Of a stretch of 51,026 nucleotides of DNA, positions 41,062 to 49,686 are shown one piece after another. The stretch spans positions 1 through 51,026 of the forward strand of contig WRLA01000014.1 of NCBI GenBank assembly GCA_009777825.1. The letters run 5' to 3'. The stretch comes from Bacteroidales bacterium (GTDB taxonomy: Bacteria > Bacteroidota > Bacteroidia > Bacteroidales > WRLA01). The notes beneath the pieces were generated by a model. That model was given only the letters and a program-made list of their open reading frames with translations. It searched no databases and was not told where the DNA came from. The first letter of the stretch is position 1. The number at the start of each line of letters is the position of its first letter. The translations under genes were made by a program, and so were the position numbers.

Positions 41062-42942
41062 ATGTTTGATGCGTACGATGTTATTGTAGTAGGAGGAGGG
41101 CACGCCGGTTGTGAAGCTGCCGCTGCCGCCGGCAATATGGGAAGTTCCGTTTTATTAATTTCCATGAATTTAGATGCCGTTGCCGCCATGTCGTGCAATC
41201 CGGCGATGGGCGGAGTAGCCAAAGGACAAATCGTCCGCGAGATAGACGCCATGGGCGGACTTTCGGGCATCGTAACCGACAAAACCATGATCCAATTCCG
41301 GATGCTGAACAAATCCAAAGGTCCCGCCATGTGGAGTCCCCGCGCACAGAGCGACAGAAAACGCTTCTCCCAACAATGGCGCATACAGTTGGAAGCCATC
41401 CCGAAAGTTGACCTTTGGCAGGACGTCGTTACCGAAATCCTGACCGACAGCGACTGCGTCTGCGGCGTGAAGACCGCCATGGGAATCGAAATCAAATCGA
41501 AAACAGTGATTTTGACCGCCGGAACATTTCTAAACGGCAAAATACATATCGGACTGAAAAACTTTTCGGGCGGACGCTTGGGCGACGCCGCTGTCTTCGG
41601 ACTGACGGAAAACCTGAACCGCATGGGCTTTGAATCACGACGACTGAAAACCGGAACGCCGGTGCGCGTGGACGGCAGAAGCATCAACTTTTCCAAAATG
41701 ATGGAACAGCCGGGCGACGAAATCCCCGGCAACTTCTCTTTCATCCACACCGCAAAGTTGCGGCAACAGCGCAGTTGCTGGCTCACCTGGACGAACGAGC
41801 AGGTACACGACATGCTCCGAACCGGCTTTGACCAAAGTCCCATGTTTACCGGACGTATCCAAGGAACGGGTCCCCGTTATTGCCCTTCTGTGGAGGACAA
41901 AATCAACCGCTTTGCCGATAAAGACCGACACCAACTTTTCATTGAACCGGAGAGTTGGGATACGCAGGAATATTACGTAAACGGCTTTTCCTCCTCTTTG
42001 CCGGAAGAGATTCAACTGAAAGCCTTGCACCTGATTCCCGGACTCGAAAACGCCCGTATCCTAAAACCCGGATACGCCATCGAATACGACTATTTTGACC
42101 CGACACAACTGACCTGTACGCTCGAAACAAAATCCGTCAAAGGTTTGTTCTTCGCCGGACAAATCAACGGAACAACCGGCTACGAAGAAGCCGCCGCACA
42201 GGGCTTGATGGCGGGCATCAACGCCCATCTTCTGACACGTGAAAAAGAACCGTTCACCCTGCTTCGCTCGCAGGCGTACATCGGCGTTTTGATAGACGAC
42301 CTGATAACAAAGGGCGTTGACGAACCGTACAGAATGTTTACCTCGCGTTCCGAATACCGGATTCTGTTGCGTCAGGATAACGCCGACTTTCGGCTGACGG
42401 AACTGAGCCATCGCATCGGATTGGCGTCGGATGAACGCTTGAAAAAGGTTTGTGATAAGTATGAAAAGGTTGAGAAAATCATTCGGTTTGCGAAGACAAC
42501 CAACATCGCGCCGGAAGAAGTTGAAGATTATCTGATACAAAAAGAGACGCCACCATTGATGGAAAAGGTGCGGATAGCGTCGCTGTTATTGCGTCCGCAA
42601 GTGGAAATGACGGAACTGATAAAGAGAGCAAAATGTTTTTCGGACTTCATGGGCGACATGGAAGTAGGCGAGGAGTTGCAGGAGGCGACGACGGAAGCCG
42701 AAATCTTGTTGAAATACGAAAGTTATATCGCCAGAGAGCAGGAGATTGCCGACCGCCTCTCGAAGATGGAGCATGTCCGTTTAAGTCCGGATTTGGATTA
42801 CCGTTCCCTTTTGACGCTCTCCTACGAGGCACGTGAAAAACTCTCCAAACACCGACCGCAGACCGTAGGCGAAGCCTCCCGCATCAGCGGTGTCAGCCCG
42901 GCGGATATTGCGGTGCTGCTGGTTTATTTGAATAGACAGTGA
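41062..42942 (+). CDS. mnmG: tRNA uridine-5-carboxymethylaminomethyl modification enzyme MnmG
   Basis: The protein has 626 residues, full length. With MnmE it installs the cmnm5 group on U34 of several tRNAs, using FAD and folate. The dinucleotide-binding motif [10 protein letters not shown] is at 11-20. [11 protein letters not shown] and R-V-L-N/M-L-N-x-S-K-G-P-A-M motifs follow, with [16 protein letters not shown] in the middle and the C-terminal MnmE-binding helices with S-G-V-S-P-A-D-I. A parS site lies directly upstream. Confidence 0.97.
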   Translation: MFDAYDVIVVGGGHAGCEAAAAAGNMGSSVLLISMNLDAVAAMSCNPAMGGVAKGQIVREIDAMGGLSGIVTDKTMIQFRMLNKSKGPAMWSPRAQSDRKRFSQQWRIQLEAIPKVDLWQDVVTEILTDSDCVCGVKTAMGIEIKSKTVILTAGTFLNGKIHIGLKNFSGGRLGDAAVFGLTENLNRMGFESRRLKTGTPVRVDGRSINFSKMMEQPGDEIPGNFSFIHTAKLRQQRSCWLTWTNEQVHDMLRTGFDQSPMFTGRIQGTGPRYCPSVEDKINRFADKDRHQLFIEPESWDTQEYYVNGFSSSLPEEIQLKALHLIPGLENARILKPGYAIEYDYFDPTQLTCTLETKSVKGLFFAGQINGTTGYEEAAAQGLMAGINAHLLTREKEPFTLLRSQAYIGVLIDDLITKGVDEPYRMFTSRSEYRILLRQDNADFRLTELSHRIGLASDERLKKVCDKYEKVEKIIRFAKTTNIAPEEVEDYLIQKETPPLMEKVRIASLLLRPQVEMTELIKRAKCFSDFMGDMEVGEELQEATTEAEILLKYESYIAREQEIADRLSKMEHVRLSPDLDYRSLLTLSYEAREKLSKHRPQTVGEASRISGVSPADIAVLLVYLNRQ

Positions 42943-42964
42943 GATGTGAGACTTCGATAAAAAA

Positions 42965-43051
42965 CTCTGTGAAACTCCGTGTTCTCCGTGTCTCTGTGCT
43001 GGAAAAAAATTATTCAACACAGAGACACAAAGTTCACAGAGTTTCACAGAG
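42965..43051. repeat. Inverted repeat built of CTCTGTG/CTCCGTG words
   Basis: The arms 42965-43001 and 43015-43051 are inverted copies over 37 bp with few mismatches and a 13-bp loop. Each arm consists of imperfect tandem words (CTCTGTGAAA, CTCCGTGTT). It fills most of the gap after mnmG. Comparable arms made of other words occur at 16689-16821, 43641-43727 and 50879-50972. Confidence 0.75.
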
Positions 43052-43109
43052 AAAACATTCAGTTATTCAGTTACTCAGTTATTCAATTATTCCTCTCCCC
43101 CGAAATTTG

Positions 43110-43643
43110 CCGTTTTCGTGCGATTTAAGGCATTTTCGCATTTTTGCAAGGAAAACCATTAGAAAGAGGGAGATGATGGATTTAAAAGAGGCAAAAAAAT
43201 CGGTTTTTTTTGGATTTGACAATAAAACAGACAATAGGACGTTGAATGAATAAATTTAATTTTATGGCTCCGGCGGTTGGAAATGCTGAAAAAGCGCAAC
43301 CGTCCGGATATCGCGAAAAATCAATGGTGTCTTTTGAAGTAGAAAATGTTGATGAAGCATATCAAACTTTTTTGACGAAAGGAGTCGCTTTTATCAACCA
43401 GCCCACAGATATGCCTGATTGGGGAATGCGAGTTGTTCACCTGCGAGACCCTGAAGAAAACCTGATAGAATTTTTTACACCGCTGAAACCGGAGTAAACA
43501 GGGTATTTCATCCTTGACGCCTCACCTCCACCTCGAAAAACCCCGTTTTCGTGCGATTTAAGGCATTTTCGCATTTTTGCGAAGGAAACCATTAGAAAGA
43601 GGGAGATGATGGATTTGAAAGAGGCTGAAAAAACCGGTTTTTT
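43110..43643 (+). repeat. 100-bp direct repeats flanking a broken gene
   Basis: Copy 1 (43110-43210) and copy 2 (43543-43643) agree over about 100 bp with few changes. Each carries CGATTTAAGGCATTTTCGCA, a promoter-like CATTTTTGC, a purine-rich AGAAAGAGGGAG and an ATG opening M-M-D-L-K-E-A. Between them lies a truncated VOC gene. The repeat unit is thus a promoter plus the start of an unidentified gene, copied twice. Confidence 0.8.
43246..43497 (+). pseudogene. Glyoxalase/VOC-domain protein, C-terminal fragment
   Basis: The 83-codon frame ends with a clear VOC half-module: V-S-F-E-V-E-N-V-D-E-A-Y, G-V-A-F-I-N-Q-P, W-G-M-R-V-V-H-L-R-D-P-E-E-N-L-I-E-F-F. A complete VOC protein needs about 120 residues with a first beta-alpha-beta-beta-beta unit; here only part of it is left and the metal-binding residues of the first half are absent. 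The start at 43246 is nominal. It sits between the two 100-bp direct repeats. Confidence 0.7.
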
Positions 43644-43727
43644 AACGCAAAGGCGCAAAGTTTGTTCGCAAAAGGGCGCAAGGGGATTAATGACGGTGTT
43701 ATTCTTTGCGTTCTTTGCGGTTAAAAA
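43641..43727. repeat. Inverted repeat built of CGCAAAG words; gap before dusB
   Basis: TTAACGCAAAGGCGCAAAG (43642-43660) is inverted against CTTTGCGTTCTTTGCGGTTAA (43703-43723). The rest of the gap 43498-43829 holds copy 2 of the direct repeat and, near 43755-43785, a common short repeat (GCTTCGCTACGCTCGCAATG). No gene is visible. Confidence 0.65.
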
Positions 43728-43829
43728 GCAATTCGTAACTTGTAATATGTAACACTGGATTGCTTCGCTACGCTCGCAATGACGGAAAACAGTCTCACTA
43801 CTCACTACCCACTACTCACTACCCACATC

Positions 43830-44807
43830 TCACATCTCTCGCCTTACCATTTCATCCAACAACCCCATAACCCCCACAACACTTTCCGCCCCTACAAGTT
43901 GAATACGGAACGGTTTTATATTCGGAATACCTTTGAAATAGCCGGAATATTGGCGGCGCATTTCTAAGAGTGCGGCACGTTCGTTTTTATAGGTGATTTC
44001 ATTCAGAAGATGGGATCGACATGTTTCTATGCGCTCTTTTATCGTGGGAGGCGGGAAGTGTTGGCCGGTTTTCAGATAATGTTGTATCTCTTTGAATATA
44101 AAGGGATTTCCTATGGCTGCCCGTCCGATCATGACGCCATCAACGCCATATCTTTGTCTCATTTCCACCGTTTTTTCGGGAGAGTTGACGTCGCCGTTGC
44201 CGAAGACGGGGATGCTCATGCGCGGATTTTCTTTCACCTTGCCGATTAACGTCCAGTCGGCGACGCCGGAGTACAGTTGCGCCCGTGTGCGTCCGTGAAT
44301 GGTAATGGCTTCTATTCCAACGTCTTGCAACTGTTCGGAGAGGGTAACGATGGGCTTGCTGTTTTCGTCCCAGCCCAAACGGGTTTTTACGGTTACGGGG
44401 ATGTTGACAGACTTTACAACCGCTTCCGTTATCTTAACCAACTTTTCGGGATACTGCAACATCCCAGACCCGGAGCATTTTTTAACAACTTTTTTCACCG
44501 GACAGCCCCAGTTGATGTCAATGATATCGGGATTTTGCTCGGCTGCCACTTCGGCGGCGCGTCGCATGGCGTGTTCGTCGTTGCCGAAAATTTGTATTCC
44601 GATTGGACGTTCATCTTCCTGAAAATCAATCTTTTGTGTGCTTTTTTGGACGTCCCGAATCAAGCCGTCGGCTGCCACAAACTCCGTATAAACAAGGTCT
44701 GCGCCGAACGCTTTACAAACCTTTCGGAAAGCGGCTCCCGTAATATCTTCCATCGGAGCCAAAAGGATGGGAAAATCTCCCAATTTAATATTTCGTATTG
44801 TAACCAT
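43830..44807 (-). CDS. dusB: tRNA-dihydrouridine synthase
   Basis: The protein has 325 residues. It is an FMN-dependent TIM-barrel enzyme that reduces uridines in the tRNA D-loop. Motifs: A-P-M-E-D-I-T-G-A-A-F-R-K-V near the start, D-I-N-W-G-C-P-V-K-K-V, V-T-V-K-T-R-L-G-W-D, I-T-I-H-G-R-T-R, and G-N-G-D-V. It is closest to the DusB group. It is divergent from the CPBP gene with a gap of 54 bp. Confidence 0.95.
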   Translation of the reverse strand: MVTIRNIKLGDFPILLAPMEDITGAAFRKVCKAFGADLVYTEFVAADGLIRDVQKSTQKIDFQEDERPIGIQIFGNDEHAMRRAAEVAAEQNPDIIDINWGCPVKKVVKKCSGSGMLQYPEKLVKITEAVVKSVNIPVTVKTRLGWDENSKPIVTLSEQLQDVGIEAITIHGRTRAQLYSGVADWTLIGKVKENPRMSIPVFGNGDVNSPEKTVEMRQRYGVDGVMIGRAAIGNPFIFKEIQHYLKTGQHFPPPTIKERIETCRSHLLNEITYKNERAALLEMRRQYSGYFKGIPNIKPFRIQLVGAESVVGVMGLLDEMVRREM

Positions 44808-44825
44808 AGCAACGAAAAAATGTCT

Positions 44826-44833
44826 TATATTTG
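44826..44833 (+). promoter_or_regulatory. Promoter -7 box, CPBP-dinD-yitT operon
   Basis: TATATTTG fits TAnnTTTG and lies 28 bp before the ATG at 44862. Confidence 0.5.
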
Positions 44834-44861
44834 CAACTGCAAAATAACAAAAATATCAGTT

Positions 44862-45812
44862 ATGAAAGTATTAAATTTTTCGCGTTTTCATCCTTTTGTG
44901 CAACTTTTTATTTTACTGGCGCTTGCTATTGCCGGTTTTTGTGTTTTTTCGTTTTTGATGATGGTGTTCGGATTTGTTTTTCTGGGAGGCGACGGACTGG
45001 GTGCAATATCCTCATTATCAAATGATTCACCGGAAAGTGGGCGCCTGTTTTTAAAATGGATGCAAGGGTTTGTTCAAATTGGCGTGATGTTGGTTCCGGC
45101 GTTGATTTTTGCCTGTTTTTATGACAATCGTCCGTTTAAAATGTTGAAAATCAACAGAGTAAAATATTCTTGGCGCTACTTGATAGCAATAGCGCTTCCG
45201 TTTGCCGTATTGCCCTTAGCGGGTTTGCTGAACGAGTGGAATAACGCCGTGAAATTTCCGGAGTTTTTGGCTTCGTTAGAGCAATATTTGCGGAATATGG
45301 AAGAAAACGCCGCCAGGATGACGGAAATTTTCCTCTATGCGGAGACGGGATGGGGATTGTTGTTGAATATCATTATTATAGCGGTCATTCCGGCTATTTC
45401 GGAGGAGTTTTTGTTTCGGGGAGTGCTACAGAATATTTTTAAGCGATGGTTTGGCAATGTACATTGGGCGGTGATTGTAACAGCGTTGATTTTCAGCGCA
45501 ATACATGGACAGTTTTTCGGATTTTTGCCGCGCTTTGTGCTGGGATTGATGCTGGGCTATCTCTTCGTAACGATGAAGTCCATCTGGGCGCCCGTCATAG
45601 CCCACTTCGTCAATAACGGAACGGCAACCGTTGTCGCTTTTTTGGCGTCGAAAGGCATCATGGAAACCTCCGCCGAAGAGTTTGGAGTCATGAGCAACGC
45701 CGAACTCTGGGGTCTCATCAGCGCGGCGGCGATGGTGGGGATTTTTTATTTGCTGTGGAGAAAGAATGAGAGGACGATAAATGCCTTCGGCGATAAATTG
45801 ATAAATGAATAA
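44862..45812 (+). CDS. CPBP family intramembrane metalloprotease
   Basis: The protein has 316 residues from the ATG at 44862 (M-K-V-L-N-F-S-R-F-H-P-F), chosen by the promoter just upstream; the frame is open far earlier but there it is antisense to dusB. Six or more membrane helices are visible. The ABI/CPBP motifs are intact: E-E-F-L-F-R-G-V-L-Q (paired Glu plus Arg), then F-S-A-I-H-G-Q-F-F-G-F and A-H-F-V-N-N-G. The family includes Rce1-type prenyl-protein proteases and bacteriocin self-immunity proteins; the substrate here is unknown. It heads a four-gene operon. Confidence 0.9.
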   Translation: MKVLNFSRFHPFVQLFILLALAIAGFCVFSFLMMVFGFVFLGGDGLGAISSLSNDSPESGRLFLKWMQGFVQIGVMLVPALIFACFYDNRPFKMLKINRVKYSWRYLIAIALPFAVLPLAGLLNEWNNAVKFPEFLASLEQYLRNMEENAARMTEIFLYAETGWGLLLNIIIIAVIPAISEEFLFRGVLQNIFKRWFGNVHWAVIVTALIFSAIHGQFFGFLPRFVLGLMLGYLFVTMKSIWAPVIAHFVNNGTATVVAFLASKGIMETSAEEFGVMSNAELWGLISAAAMVGIFYLLWRKNERTINAFGDKLINE

Positions 45813-45815
45813 AAT

Positions 45816-46679
45816 ATGAAATCGGAAGAAATTAAAGCATTATTTGCTCAATTTGAGCAAGCCTCCGGCGAATTTGAAGGAATAGAGTGCTGGAGTGCAA
45901 GAGAATTACAACAGTTATTGGGTTACACGCAATGGCGTAATTTTGAAAACACCATTGACAAAGCCAAAGAAGCATGTAACAATGCAGGAGAAAACACGGT
46001 CTATCATTTTGCTGACGTCAGCAAAACGATACTGATGCCGAAAGGTGCTGAAAAAGAGATAGGTGACATCCTTCTCACACGCTACGCCTGCTACCTGATT
46101 GCACAAAATGGCGACAGTAGAAAAGAACAAATTGCTTTCGCCCAAAATTATTTTGCGGTGCAGACTCGCCGAGCCGAAATCATTGAACAACGCATATTGG
46201 ATTATGAGCGTGTAAAGGCGCGTGCAAAGTTGGCGGAAACGGAAAAAATATTGTCCGGTATTTTGTATGAAAGAGGCGTGAATGAGAGAGATTTTGCCAT
46301 CATTCGATCCAAGGGCGACCAAGCCTTATTCCGATTGAATACAGCAATGTTGAAACGAAAATTAGGCGTTCCCGACAGTCGTCCGGTTGCCGACTTCTTG
46401 CCGACAATCAACATAAAAGCAAAAGACTTGGCAGCCGAAATGACCTCCGTCAACGTGCAGACAAAAGATTTACATGGCATGAAACCCATAGAAACAGAAC
46501 ATGTTGATAATAATGCGGCAGTGAGAAAGATGCTGTTGGAACGAGGAATCGTCCCGGAACAATTACCACCGGCAGAAGATATAAAGAAAGTGGAACGGAA
46601 ATTGAAAAGTGATGAAAAATCTATTGGAAAAACAAACCGGAAATTGTCTAAAAATACTATCTTTGCAAAGTCAATATAA
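45816..46679 (+). CDS. dinD: DNA damage-inducible protein D (DinD-like)
   Basis: The protein has 287 residues. It matches DinD, an SOS-induced protein that in E. coli inhibits RecA filament activity. The N-terminus has the Bro-N-like start (W-S-A-R-E-L-Q-Q-L-L-G-Y-T-Q-W-R-N-F) and the middle the N-G-D-S-R-K-E-Q-I-A-F-A-Q-N-Y-F-A-V-Q-T-R segment typical of the family. The C-terminus is basic. It lies 3 bp after the CPBP gene. No LexA-box is evident upstream, and its place inside an operon argues against an SOS promoter of its own. Confidence 0.92.
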   Translation: MKSEEIKALFAQFEQASGEFEGIECWSARELQQLLGYTQWRNFENTIDKAKEACNNAGENTVYHFADVSKTILMPKGAEKEIGDILLTRYACYLIAQNGDSRKEQIAFAQNYFAVQTRRAEIIEQRILDYERVKARAKLAETEKILSGILYERGVNERDFAIIRSKGDQALFRLNTAMLKRKLGVPDSRPVADFLPTINIKAKDLAAEMTSVNVQTKDLHGMKPIETEHVDNNAAVRKMLLERGIVPEQLPPAEDIKKVERKLKSDEKSIGKTNRKLSKNTIFAKSI

Positions 46680-46685
46680 ATTAAC

Positions 46686-48122
46686 ATGAACATAATAGAA
46701 CAACTACTGAAAGACCTGTCGCACAAGGAGTTATATGATTTTGTCATCAAGCATAGCCGGTTGCTAAAAGACGCTATTTTATTGGAATTTGCACATAAGA
46801 TAGATAAAAAAGAGGCTAAAAATTCCAACAATTACACGCAACTGCTGCGAGACGCTTTAGATGGCATTTCTTTTGACTATGAAGACATAATGCCCGATTA
46901 CGAATATGGTTACGGCGAATTCGATGGCTGTCTTGAGTTGGAAGTAGTGGGAAAATGGCTCGACAAAGCACAAGAACATGTAGATAAGAACAATCCCAAC
47001 GAAGCCATATTGATCTGCAAAGCCTGTCTTGAAGAATATGCCTCATGGTGTGAAACACAAGATTCGGATATTCTTGAATATGTGGATGTAAACTATCGGG
47101 AACAACCTTTCAATATTTTGAAACAGACGCTTTCCATGCAGGAAATAAACCATAAAGAACTGTTAGACTATTGCAAGTCGGAGATGTCGAAACCGAAATA
47201 TAAAAGGGCATACATGTATGATGATTTCAGCAGGTTGTTTATGGACTTGTCGGTGATGGTCGGGTCGGACGATTTTATCATGTTGCAAGACAATCTGTTG
47301 CAAGAAATAGACGACAAGAGTTCGTATGAAGCGAAAAAAATATTACAACGAAAAATCGACTTTTACCGAAATAACAAGCAATCCGATAAAGCAGATGATG
47401 TCATCAAAGAAAATCTGCAGATAGGATCTTTCAGGAAGGAATTGACTACGAAACTAATAGAGGAGAATAAATTGCAGGAAGCCAAAAAATTAATCAACGA
47501 GTTTATTTTCCAACATGAAGATAAAAGCCGACCTTCCCATTCGTGGTACGACTTAATATCGTGGTATGAGTTGAAATTGCAAATAGCTCAAAAAGAAAAA
47601 GACATCCCGGAAATTCAACGAGTTTCATTTCTGTTTATAGAATTCGGTTTTAAAGCGCAATATTACGAAATTTATAAATCTACTTTCGCAAAAGAAGAGT
47701 GGGCGGAACAAATAGAAAAGTTGATTCAACATTATGAAAAACGTCACGGAAGCCAATGGTTCAGCGAATCGGTAGCCGACGTCTTACAGGCTGAAAAACA
47801 GGAAGAACGATTGATGAAATACATCGAAAAGCATTTGAGTATAGATAACGTAGAACAGTATTATACTGGTTTTTCGTCCTCTTTTCCGGAAAAAACGCTC
47901 GCATTGTTTCGGCAAGCCATAGACAAATACGCCTCTCAAAATACCGGACGCGGCTATTATGAACATATTGTGCGTTCATTCGGAAAAATGATTAAGATAC
48001 AAGGAGGCAACGAAGTGGTAAAAGAGATGATAAATCAATATCGCACGCTCTACAAGAACAGGAGGGCGATGATGGAGATAATGGGGAAATTTACTTTGAA
48101 AACACAATCACAGCAATGTTAG
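46686..48122 (+). CDS. Helical-repeat (alpha-solenoid) protein of unknown function
   Basis: The protein has 478 residues, almost entirely helical by composition, with no signal or membrane segment, so it is cytoplasmic. It opens I-I-E-Q-L-L-K-D-L-S-H-K-E-L. Helical hairpins recur through the length (A-I-L-I-C-K-A-C-L-E-E-Y; A-K-K-L-I-N-E-F-I-F; E-R-L-M-K-Y-I-E-K-H), like the TPR-type C-terminal halves of SWIM zinc-finger proteins, but no SWIM motif is present. It starts 6 bp after dinD and overlaps yitT by 7 bp. A scaffold role is plausible but unproven. Confidence 0.7.
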   Translation: MNIIEQLLKDLSHKELYDFVIKHSRLLKDAILLEFAHKIDKKEAKNSNNYTQLLRDALDGISFDYEDIMPDYEYGYGEFDGCLELEVVGKWLDKAQEHVDKNNPNEAILICKACLEEYASWCETQDSDILEYVDVNYREQPFNILKQTLSMQEINHKELLDYCKSEMSKPKYKRAYMYDDFSRLFMDLSVMVGSDDFIMLQDNLLQEIDDKSSYEAKKILQRKIDFYRNNKQSDKADDVIKENLQIGSFRKELTTKLIEENKLQEAKKLINEFIFQHEDKSRPSHSWYDLISWYELKLQIAQKEKDIPEIQRVSFLFIEFGFKAQYYEIYKSTFAKEEWAEQIEKLIQHYEKRHGSQWFSESVADVLQAEKQEERLMKYIEKHLSIDNVEQYYTGFSSSFPEKTLALFRQAIDKYASQNTGRGYYEHIVRSFGKMIKIQGGNEVVKEMINQYRTLYKNRRAMMEIMGKFTLKTQSQQC

Positions 48123-49018
48123 CAAAAGAGAAAATATTTTCAAAACAGTGGTTTTTGTCCTACGGGATGTTGGTGTTGGGGACGTTTATTTTGTCGTTGG
48201 GATACGCCTATTTCACGTCGCCGTACCGGATTGTTCCGGGCGGGATTTACGGGATTTCCATCATCCTCCACAACACCTTCGGGTTTCCGTTGGGGTTGAC
48301 GGCGTTGGTGTTCAATCTTCCGGTAACGCTTATCGGGTTAAAGATTCTGGGACCGCGCTTTGGCGTGAAGACCTTTGTCTGTTTCATTTTGACGGCGGTG
48401 TTCACCGATGGTCTCACCTATATTGCCGACACGTTTTACGGGGGCGACCCGTTGAATTTGCATGACGAGGTGTTGTTAGCCAGCGTTTTTGGCGGCGTGG
48501 TGATGGGCGTTGGTGTCGGGTTGATTTTCAAGACGCGGGCGTCGAGCGGCGGGTCGGATGTTGTAGCGACCATTTTGACGAAATATACCCGTATGCCGCT
48601 GGGACAGCAACTGATAATCATTGATTCGTGCGTCGTCTTTGTGGGATTTTTGGTGTTTCAGGATTGGAAAATACCGCTCTATTCGCTGATAACAATTTTC
48701 GTGGCGGGCAGGGTAATAGACTTTGTCATTCGAGGATTTTCGAGCGAGAAGACCCTCTTCATCATCTCCGACAAGAGCGAAGAAATCCGAAAAGTCATCA
48801 TTGACGACATACAGCGCGGCGGCACCATATTAAACGGACAAGGCATGTATAGCGGCGACGAGAAAAAAGTGATTTTCGTTACCGTAAACCGAAAGGAAGT
48901 CGTTGATTTACAGCAATACATACACGGAATAGACCCGCTCGCCTTTATGGTGGTCATCGAAGCCGGCGAAATCCTCGGACAAGGGTTTAAGTCGCTGGAG
49001 AAGAAGTTTGAGAAGTAG
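48116..49018 (+). CDS. YitT family membrane protein (DUF161/DUF2179)
   Basis: The protein has 300 residues. Five or six membrane helices (about 15-190; G-T-F-I-L-S-L-G-Y-A-Y-F and V-P-G-G-I-Y-G-I-S near the start, G-S-D-V-V-A-T-I-L in the middle) precede a cytoplasmic DUF2179 domain (about 215-290; F-I-I-S-D-K-S-E-E-I and G-G-T-I-L-N-G-Q-G-M-Y-S). YitT proteins are widespread, conserved and uncharacterised. Its start overlaps the preceding gene by 7 bp; it is the last gene of the operon. Confidence 0.93.
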   Translation: MLAKEKIFSKQWFLSYGMLVLGTFILSLGYAYFTSPYRIVPGGIYGISIILHNTFGFPLGLTALVFNLPVTLIGLKILGPRFGVKTFVCFILTAVFTDGLTYIADTFYGGDPLNLHDEVLLASVFGGVVMGVGVGLIFKTRASSGGSDVVATILTKYTRMPLGQQLIIIDSCVVFVGFLVFQDWKIPLYSLITIFVAGRVIDFVIRGFSSEKTLFIISDKSEEIRKVIIDDIQRGGTILNGQGMYSGDEKKVIFVTVNRKEVVDLQQYIHGIDPLAFMVVIEAGEILGQGFKSLEKKFEK

Positions 49019-49036
49019 AGATAAGAAAAAATGTTG

Positions 49037-49044
49037 TATCTTTG
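49037..49044 (+). promoter_or_regulatory. Promoter -7 box of the second PIN module
   Basis: TATCTTTG fits the consensus exactly and lies about 41 bp before the antitoxin ATG at 49086. Confidence 0.6.
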
Positions 49045-49085
49045 CATCGTTGAAAAGTAAAATAATTTTAAACCTATATAAAACT

Positions 49086-49316
49086 ATGAGTACGATTTCA
49101 ATAACTGTTGAGCAAGCCAACCACGCGTTCATGTTGGCGGAATGGTTAAAAAATATTCGTTTTGTGCAGGAGGTTACTATTGACGTTGGCAAAACTGCAA
49201 ATGGAAACGCGGATGCTGTACAGAAAGCGTTAGACATTATTCAGTCAAAACGTTTGTTTGCAGACATTATTGACCCAGTGGCTTATCAAAAATGTCTTAG
49301 AGATGAATGGAATTGA
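49086..49316 (+). CDS. Antitoxin-like small protein
   Basis: The protein has 76 residues from the ATG at 49086 (M-S-T-I-S-I-T-V-E-Q-A); the open frame upstream runs into the yitT end and through the promoter. It is a short strand-plus-helices protein ending with F-A-D-I-I-D-P-V-A-Y-Q, the kind of tail that binds a PIN toxin. No DNA-binding motif is recognised. It overlaps the toxin gene by 14 bp. Confidence 0.7.
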   Translation: MSTISITVEQANHAFMLAEWLKNIRFVQEVTIDVGKTANGNADAVQKALDIIQSKRLFADIIDPVAYQKCLRDEWN

Positions 49317-49680
49317 TTTTTTAATAGACACCAATATCCTCATTTATTTGACGCAAGGAAGGTTGAAAATAAGCGATTTTGCAAAAAACGCGGGGAATTT
49401 GTACATTTCTTCCATATCCTACATTGAAACATTAGGATATCCGTTTCAGAACCAAGATGAGGAAAAAGACGTTACCGAACTTTGCGAAATGTTTGAGCGT
49501 ATTTTCTTAACAAAAGAAATTGAAAGCCAAACGATCTTCATTAGAAAATCAAATAAAATCAAACTGCCCGATACCATTATCGCCGCAACTGCAATGGTTT
49601 ACAATCTCACCCTTGTAACACATAACATGGACGACTTCAAAAACATTCAGGGATTGAAAATTTTAAATCCATTTGAATGA
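49303..49680 (+). CDS. PIN-domain ribonuclease toxin (VapC-like)
   Basis: The protein has 125 residues from the ATG at 49303 (M-N-G-I-D-F-L-I-D-T-N-I-L-I-Y); 15 codons upstream are open but overlap the antitoxin further. PIN acidic residues: D9 in L-I-D-T-N, E43 in Y-I-E-T-L-G, D85 in L-P-D-T-I-I-A-A-T-A, and D104 in T-H-N-M-D-D-F. The catalytic set is intact. It differs from the first PIN toxin (18227) and has an unrelated antitoxin, so the two modules were acquired separately. Confidence 0.9.
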   Translation: MNGIDFLIDTNILIYLTQGRLKISDFAKNAGNLYISSISYIETLGYPFQNQDEEKDVTELCEMFERIFLTKEIESQTIFIRKSNKIKLPDTIIAATAMVYNLTLVTHNMDDFKNIQGLKILNPFE

Positions 49681-49686
49681 GAATTT

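Noticed and set aside
42939..43253. 104-codon plus-strand frame after mnmG
   Set aside because: It reads through the CTCTGTG inverted repeat and the first direct repeat; not protein-like.
44277..44861. Long N-terminal extension of the CPBP protein (511-codon frame)
   Set aside because: The extension is antisense to dusB and lies upstream of the promoter box; the ATG at 44862 is the start.
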